Assembly (NCBI GenBank): GCA_041572755.1
Contig: JBFFRY010000007.1
Location: forward strand, 31,125 to 95,124
Origin: JBFELU01 sp041572755
GTDB taxonomy: Bacteria > Actinomycetota > Acidimicrobiia > Spongiisociales > UBA11373
Length of the DNA stretch: 64,000 nt
Direction of reading: 5' to 3'
Position numbers and translations under genes: made by a program. This document shows positions 59,778 through 64,000 of this stretch, piece by piece. The notes under the pieces were generated by a model. The model had not been told where the DNA came from. It worked only from the letters and a program-made list of their open reading frames with translations, and made no database searches. Each line of letters opens with the position of its first letter. The stretch's first letter is position 1.

Positions 59778-61178
59778 ATGCGTGCCCGACTCGTGTTGCT
59801 GACGCTCGCCCTGGCGGCCACGACCACGGCCGCCCCGGTGGCGGCTCAGCAGGTCCGCGCCGCCGCCCCCATCGGCATCTGGTCGGGCCCCGGTGATCAA
59901 TCCGCCGACTGGGCGATCATCTGGATCGCCGACGGTCCGCCCGGCCAACAGCGTGCCTACTGGGCGGAACGGGTGGTGCTGGCGTGCGATCTCGAACCCG
60001 GCTTCCTGTGGGGGGTGGCTTCGGTCGCCGACGGCAACGTCGTCATCACCGGCGACCTCGTGTGCGCCGAGAGCGGCGACGTCGCCGAGACCACGAAGGA
60101 GTTCGAATACACCTACGACGCCTCCTCCGACGCGCTGGTGAGCGATGCCGGCGCCTTGACCCGCAAGTGCGACGGGGGATCCGATGAGATCGCGGGAACC
60201 GACGGGGACGATGTGCTTGAGGGAACCGACGGTCACGACGTGATCGACGGGGGTGCCGGCAACGACCGCCTGATCGGCAAGGGGGGCATGGACATCCTCT
60301 GTGGCAGAGACGGGAACGACCTGCTGAAGGGCGGCAAGGGCCTCGACGTACTGTTCGGGGGCTCGGGGGAGGATCGGCTCCTGGGCAACGCCGGGGCCGA
60401 TCTGGTGCTGGCCGGATCGGGTGGGGACGTCGTTCGGGGCGGGAAGGGCAACGACATCCTCAACGGTGGTGGCGGCGGGGACACGATCAAGGGCAACGCC
60501 GGGGAGGACGTGATCGACGGCGATGCCGGCAACGACATCTTGCGAGGAGGCAAGGATCGCGACGACATCGACGGAGGCACCGGCGACGACGTCGTGGCCG
60601 GCAACAAGGGCGATGATCTGCTCAACGGGGACTGCACTTCCCTGAACGAGCCGGGCCCCGGTGACGATCAGATCCTCGACTGTGAAGGAACCGACTCCCT
60701 CTTCGGCGGCCCCGGGTACGACGATCTCCACGACCATCACTTCACCGACGGCGGTGCCGATTTCGACGCCTGCTCGACCGACGCCGAGCGGGTCGGCTGT
60801 GAGACCCACCGGGGTTCCCGGGGCCCGGGCCGCGACAAGGAGACTGCCGAGGAGTGGAGGCAGGTGGTCACCGAGGTCTTCACCGACTGGGAACTCGCCG
60901 GCGAGATCGAGCACGCCCTGCAGGTCATCGCCTGTGAGAGCGTCGCCGACCCGTTCCAGATCACTCGCCCCACCTTCGTGACCGGGATCTTCCAGCACCA
61001 CCCCCGCTACTGGGAGGCTCGCACCGAGCGGGCCGGGATCCCGGGGGCCAGCATCTTCGATCCGTTCGCCCAGGCGACGGTCGCCGCACTTCTGGTCACC
61101 GAGGATGGCGGGGGCAACCCTTGGATCCCCCACTTCCACTGTGCCTCCATCCTCGAGCGACTCGGCATCTGGGAGTGA
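59778..61178 (+). CDS. Secreted RTX-repeat protein with C-terminal lysozyme-like domain
   Basis: 466 residues. The signal peptide (RLVLLTLALAATTTAAPVAA) precedes a small domain, then about 14 RTX-type nonapeptide repeats (GGxGxDxLxGG, residues about 140-300) that bind Ca2+. The C-terminal part after residue 360 holds VIACESVADPFQITRPTF and GIFQHHPRYW, which resembles the transglycosylase/lysozyme E-S-x-x-x-P-x-x-[VI] to G-[LI]-F-Q core, with the Glu in CES as candidate catalytic residue. A role in cell-wall remodelling or attack is inferred. ATG 59778 lies 9 bases after CATACT. Confidence 0.75.
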   Translation: MRARLVLLTLALAATTTAAPVAAQQVRAAAPIGIWSGPGDQSADWAIIWIADGPPGQQRAYWAERVVLACDLEPGFLWGVASVADGNVVITGDLVCAESGDVAETTKEFEYTYDASSDALVSDAGALTRKCDGGSDEIAGTDGDDVLEGTDGHDVIDGGAGNDRLIGKGGMDILCGRDGNDLLKGGKGLDVLFGGSGEDRLLGNAGADLVLAGSGGDVVRGGKGNDILNGGGGGDTIKGNAGEDVIDGDAGNDILRGGKDRDDIDGGTGDDVVAGNKGDDLLNGDCTSLNEPGPGDDQILDCEGTDSLFGGPGYDDLHDHHFTDGGADFDACSTDAERVGCETHRGSRGPGRDKETAEEWRQVVTEVFTDWELAGEIEHALQVIACESVADPFQITRPTFVTGIFQHHPRYWEARTERAGIPGASIFDPFAQATVAALLVTEDGGGNPWIPHFHCASILERLGIWE

Positions 61179-61218
61179 CGGCCGGGTAGCCTTCCCGCCG
61201 AGCAGGAAGGCATGAAGG

Positions 61219-62025
61219 ATGTGGCGTCTCTGGCAGCGTGTGTCGTCGGCTCGGGCCGCGCACCTGCGCACCTCCGGTGAGCCGACCTCGGCCAACGGCG
61301 CCTCGTCGTTCCATCTCTTCTGGGACATGCCGCCCGAGCCGCTCTCCGAGGTGGCCGCCACCTGTGAGGTGCTGCTCCCACCGGCGGTGAACCGCCTCTA
61401 CTTTTGGGCGTTGCAGGTCACGTTCGCTTCGGGGCGGCGGCTGCGAGGCGGTGCCCACTTCGGTCTCCAGTGGAACCCGCGTCACCCCAACAGCACGGCG
61501 GTGAACTGGGGCGGCTACCTGACCGGGGGCCTCGATCAGCTGCGGGGGAGTGACTCGGCGTTGCCGGCGACCCGGCGGGGGGCCGATGCCAACACCCGCG
61601 ACTTCGAGTGGCTTCCCGGGGAGCGCTACCGCTTCCACATCGGACCGGGTGGCGACGCCCCTGAGGGGATGCACGCGTGGCGTGGTTCGGTGACCCACGT
61701 GGAGTCGGGGACCACCACGACGGTCCGTGACCTCTACGTGCCGGCCGACAGCCTGGTGTCGCCCGTGGTGTGGGCCGAGGTCTTCGCCCGGTGTGAGCAT
61801 CCCCGGGTGTCGGCCCGCTGGAGCGGCCTGGCGGCTCGGAACCAGGCGGGCAAGGTGGTTCGGCCCTCCTACGTTCGGGTCAATTACCAATCCCGCGACA
61901 AGGGCGGATGCGACAACACCACTGTGGCCGTCGACGAGTTGGGCCTCCTCCAGATCACCTCGGTGGAGCGGCGCGTGCCGCAGGGAGCCACGCTGCCGGT
62001 GCCGGACGGCCCTGCCGAGGTCTAG
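61219..62025 (+). CDS. Uncharacterised protein with beta-rich segments
   Basis: 268 residues without a signal peptide or membrane helices. A segment ATCEVLLPPAVNRLYFWALQ leads into GAHFGLQWNPRHPNSTAVNW, then GERYRFHIGPG and VTHVESGTTTTVRDLY. The pattern of jelly-roll-like strands with tryptophans recalls carbohydrate-binding or DUF3472-like proteins, but I do not recognise a family with confidence. ATG 61219 has GAAGG nearby. It converges with gdhA, and both stops share one CTAG. Confidence 0.6.
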   Translation: MWRLWQRVSSARAAHLRTSGEPTSANGASSFHLFWDMPPEPLSEVAATCEVLLPPAVNRLYFWALQVTFASGRRLRGGAHFGLQWNPRHPNSTAVNWGGYLTGGLDQLRGSDSALPATRRGADANTRDFEWLPGERYRFHIGPGGDAPEGMHAWRGSVTHVESGTTTTVRDLYVPADSLVSPVVWAEVFARCEHPRVSARWSGLAARNQAGKVVRPSYVRVNYQSRDKGGCDNTTVAVDELGLLQITSVERRVPQGATLPVPDGPAEV

Positions 62026-63380
62026 GGCCAGACCCCTCTCTGTTCCGAGGCCAGGCGGCACCGCTCCACCGCTATCACGTACGCGGCGATGCGGAGATCG
62101 GGGTCGACCGGGGTCTCCGATTCGGGTCGGGCTCCCAGCCACCGATCCTGGTACCACTGCAGCGATTCCGACAGCGCAACCCGCTTTGTGACGACCTGCT
62201 CGGTGGCCCGGTACATCCTGGTGCGCAGCTTGCGGTGGACCTCGTGTTCCTCCCACTGCGAGTTCTCCAGGTTCTGGACCCACTCGAAGTAGGAGACGAC
62301 CACGCCGCCGGCGTTGGCGAGGATGTCGGGGAGGATCCGTATCCCCCGATCGCTCAGGATGCGGTCGGCACCCGGGGTGACCGGCCCGTTGGCGCATTCG
62401 ACGATGAGGCTGGTCTGGATCCGCTCCGCGTTCTCGATCGTGATCTGGTTCTCGAGGGCGGCCGGCACGAGGATGTCGCACGGCACCTCGAGGACCCCTT
62501 TGGGCGGCAGCGCTTCGACACCGGGGAACCCGGCGACGGTTCCTGACTCGTCCTTCTGCTCCTCGACTTTGGCGACGTCGAGGCCGTTCGGATCGTAGAT
62601 GCCGCCTTTGGTGTCGGAGACGGCCACGATGGTGGCCCCGGCGTCGCCGTAGAGTCGAGCGGTGTGGCGCCCGGCGTTCCCGAACCCTTGGATCGCAACG
62701 GTGGCGCCGTCCAGGTTGTTCTTGCCGGGCAGGCCCCCGATCTCCAGGAAATGCTCGGTGGCATACAGGGAGCCGCGCGCAGTGGCATCGGCCCGGCCGG
62801 GGATGCCTCCCAGGTCGATCGGCTTCCCGGTGACGACCGGCAGGTTGTTCTCACCGGGGTGCATCATCGAGTAGGTGTCGTAGATCCACGCCATGGTGAG
62901 GGCGTCGGTGTACATGTCGGGGGCGGGGATGTCGGTGTGGGGGCCGATGTTCTCCCCGAGGGCCGCCACGAAGCGCCGGGTGACTCGCCGCTTCTCGTCG
63001 ACCGACATCGTGGTCGGATCGCACTGGACCCCGCCTTTGGCTCCACCGAAGGGGATGTTGAGCAAGGCGCACTTCCAGCTCATCCAGGTGGCGAGCGCCT
63101 TCACCTCGTCCTCGTCGACGTTGGGGTGGAAGCGAATGCCGCCCTTCCCGGGCCCCCGAGTGTCGGAGTGGAGCACCCGATAGCCCCGGAACACGTGGAT
63201 GAACCCGTCGTCCATCACGACCGGCAGGAACACCGTGACGGCCCGATCCGGCTCGAACAGCCACTCGGCGATGCCTCGCCAGCCCTTGAGATCTCCCACG
63301 AAGGGGGCGGCCAGCTCGAACTGCCGGCGGGCGATGTGGTGAGGGTTGAGATCCTCTTGGACTGGCGCCGACGTGGTCAT
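62022..63380 (-). CDS. gdhA: Glutamate dehydrogenase
   Basis: 452 residues of the Glu/Leu/Phe/Val dehydrogenase family. Landmarks are GPGKGGIRFHPNVD, the catalytic-lysine motif NIPFGGAKGGVQCDP near residue 110, APDMYTD, the NAD(P) motif IQGFGNAGRHTARLYGDAG and CANGPVTPGAD. It interconverts glutamate and 2-oxoglutarate plus ammonia. ATG 63380 follows GAGGT by eight bases. The family and motif order are clear; cofactor preference (NAD or NADP) is not assigned. The gene stands alone. Confidence 0.92.
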   Translation of the reverse strand: MTTSAPVQEDLNPHHIARRQFELAAPFVGDLKGWRGIAEWLFEPDRAVTVFLPVVMDDGFIHVFRGYRVLHSDTRGPGKGGIRFHPNVDEDEVKALATWMSWKCALLNIPFGGAKGGVQCDPTTMSVDEKRRVTRRFVAALGENIGPHTDIPAPDMYTDALTMAWIYDTYSMMHPGENNLPVVTGKPIDLGGIPGRADATARGSLYATEHFLEIGGLPGKNNLDGATVAIQGFGNAGRHTARLYGDAGATIVAVSDTKGGIYDPNGLDVAKVEEQKDESGTVAGFPGVEALPPKGVLEVPCDILVPAALENQITIENAERIQTSLIVECANGPVTPGADRILSDRGIRILPDILANAGGVVVSYFEWVQNLENSQWEEHEVHRKLRTRMYRATEQVVTKRVALSESLQWYQDRWLGARPESETPVDPDLRIAAYVIAVERCRLASEQRGVWP

Positions 63381-63547
63381 GGGTACCTCGCTCAGGGAAA
63401 TCGGGACCATTGTGGTCGCGCGTATCGTCGAATGCGGGCGTTTCCGGAGGTAGGGGCGAACGACCCGCTGCGCTGGCCAGGCGGCCCGGCACGGGGGACC
63501 GTGCCGAACCCACCACAACGGACCGGCTTGCGCGAGAATCACTCGTT

Positions 63548-63624
63548 GGGCGCTTAGCTCAGGTGGCGAGAGCGCTTCCCTTACAAGGAAGAGGTCGGGG
63601 GTTCGAGTCCCTCAGCGCCCACCA
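63548..63624 (+). tRNA. tRNA-Val (anticodon TAC) with encoded CCA
   Basis: A full cloverleaf: acceptor stem GGGCGCT (63548-63554) / AGCGCCC (63614-63620), D stem GCTC/GAGC, anticodon stem CTTCC/GGAAG with loop CTTACAA (anticodon TAC, decoding GUA/GUN), T arm with TTCGAGT, discriminator A at 63621, and CCA at 63622-63624. It lies just upstream of an integrase gene pointing toward it. Confidence 0.95.
63602..63624 (+). other. Putative attachment-site core in the tRNA-Val 3' end
   Basis: The T arm and 3' acceptor strand of the tRNA are the usual integration target of tyrosine recombinases. The nearest gene is an integrase with its C-terminus about 60 bases away, so one end of an integrated element probably abuts here. 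The partner copy would lie beyond the right edge and cannot be seen. Confidence 0.5.
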
Positions 63625-63626
63625 GA

Positions 63627-63655
63627 AGGAACACCTTGTCACATATAGGGTTCCT
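63627..63655. terminator. Hairpin between tRNA-Val and integrase
   Basis: AGGAAC (63627-63632) pairs with GTTCCT (63650-63655), with two further C-G pairs inside after a bulged A. It is a modest stem with a large loop in the short space between the tRNA and the convergent integrase stop at 63685. Confidence 0.35.
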
Positions 63656-63684
63656 GTTGTCCGCATTGTCTCTTCGCCTTGGGG

Positions 63685-64000
63685 TCAACCGGCGAGAGTC
63701 CGCGAGGAATCCGCGGCCCGCAGAATCCAGGTGGTGTTGAGCGCTTCTGCGGCGGCGTCATCGAGTCCTTCGTAGAGGTGCCCGTATACGTCGAGGACGG
63801 TTCTGACGCTCTTGTGGCCCAGCCGGGCGGCTACCACCTTGGGCTGCTGGTTCTCGGCGATCAGCATGGCGACGTGACTGTGGCGCAGGTCGTGGAAGCG
63901 GCAAGGTTCGCCCACGGAGGCTTGGACGGCTGGGAGCCAGACACGGCGTCGGAAGTTGGTTCGCCGAAGCGGTGCTCCACTGCAAGATGTGAACACCAGC
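63685..64000 (-). CDS. Tyrosine recombinase (integrase), C-terminal part, truncated by window edge
   Basis: 104 visible codons ending at TGA 63685. The catalytic C-terminus is clear: FHDLRHSHVAMLIAE (H-x-x-R), then LGHKSVRTVLDVYGHLY with the H and catalytic Tyr. The protein continues past the right edge, so the N-terminal arm-binding domain is not seen. The frame reads toward tRNA-Val and is typical of integrases of actinobacterial integrative elements and prophages. Element content lies beyond the window. Confidence 0.9.
   Translation of the reverse strand, partial: LVFTSCSGAPLRRTNFRRRVWLPAVQASVGEPCRFHDLRHSHVAMLIAENQQPKVVAARLGHKSVRTVLDVYGHLYEGLDDAAAEALNTTWILRAADSSRTLAG

Noticed and set aside
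1..64000. CRISPR arrays, rRNA genes, IS elements or a complete prophage
   Set aside because: No regularly spaced direct repeats, no rRNA-like sequence and no transposase were seen; only the integrase fragment at the right edge suggests a mobile element.

Overview
The window is high-GC DNA (about two-thirds G+C by eye) with dense, strongly coupled genes (many ATGA or GTGA overlaps), frequent GTG starts and many genes whose start codon lies only 6-8 bases after a TANNNT box. This points to an uncultured actinobacterium. The gene content (formate dehydrogenases linked to NAD-reducing modules, NfnAB, HdrA/MvhD/MetV, a methyl-H4folate corrinoid methyltransferase with a RACo-type activator) points to anaerobic, bifurcation-based C1 metabolism. 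No taxonomic marker gene is present, so a class-level placement is only a guess.

Layout. 1-5450 (minus): the end of a methylene-H4folate reductase complex operon, hdrA - mvhD - metV. HdrA is a very large HdrA-GltD-HdrA fusion and MvhD reads through an in-frame TGA followed by a SECIS-like hairpin. 5568-15003: branched-chain amino acid synthesis, with ilvD on the minus strand and, divergently, ilvB-ilvN-ilvC-(LeuA regulatory-domain protein)-leuB-leuC-leuD-ilvE. The latter follows a promoter, a Leu/Val/Ile-rich leader peptide and a terminator (attenuator). 15055-18703: peptidases and a small membrane protein. 18830-24278 (plus): fused molybdenum hydroxylase (xanthine dehydrogenase type), methyl-H4folate methyltransferase and RACo-like reductive activator. 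24275-28832 (minus): first formate dehydrogenase (NuoEF fusion, Fe-S subunit, catalytic subunit). 28975-36994: transporter, KAS III-like synthase, aminotransferase, SDR, small membrane proteins, a CcdA/DsbD-like protein behind a structured leader, and a secreted M12-like protein with a broken active site plus calcium-binding repeats. 37084-39338: NfnB/NfnA. 39459-49056: penicillin-acylase family protein, VC0807-like membrane protein, ArsR regulator, exported proteins, S1P-lyase-like decarboxylase, FGGY kinase, HIT protein and an exported protein with a 186-bp internal duplication. 49174-55023 (plus): fdhD and a second formate dehydrogenase (nuoE, nuoF, fused catalytic subunit). 55046-56943: an eutB/eutC-like pair. 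56944-63380: small proteins, a HAD phosphatase, DUF937, a chagasin-like inhibitor, a repeat protein with a lysozyme-like C-terminus, and glutamate dehydrogenase. 63548-64000: tRNA-Val(TAC) followed by the C-terminal end of a tyrosine recombinase that runs off the right edge, suggesting the border of an integrated element.

How the genes could fit together (inference): the two formate dehydrogenases exchange formate/CO2 electrons with NAD(H) and perhaps ferredoxin, NfnAB balances NADH, NADPH and ferredoxin, MetV/HdrA/MvhD belongs to methylene-H4folate reduction, and the methyltransferase plus RACo-like protein move methyl groups onto a corrinoid protein. This makes up much of a Wood-Ljungdahl-type methyl branch. 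No CO dehydrogenase/acetyl-CoA synthase, corrinoid protein, MetF, HdrB or HdrC is visible here, so acetogenesis cannot be claimed from this window.
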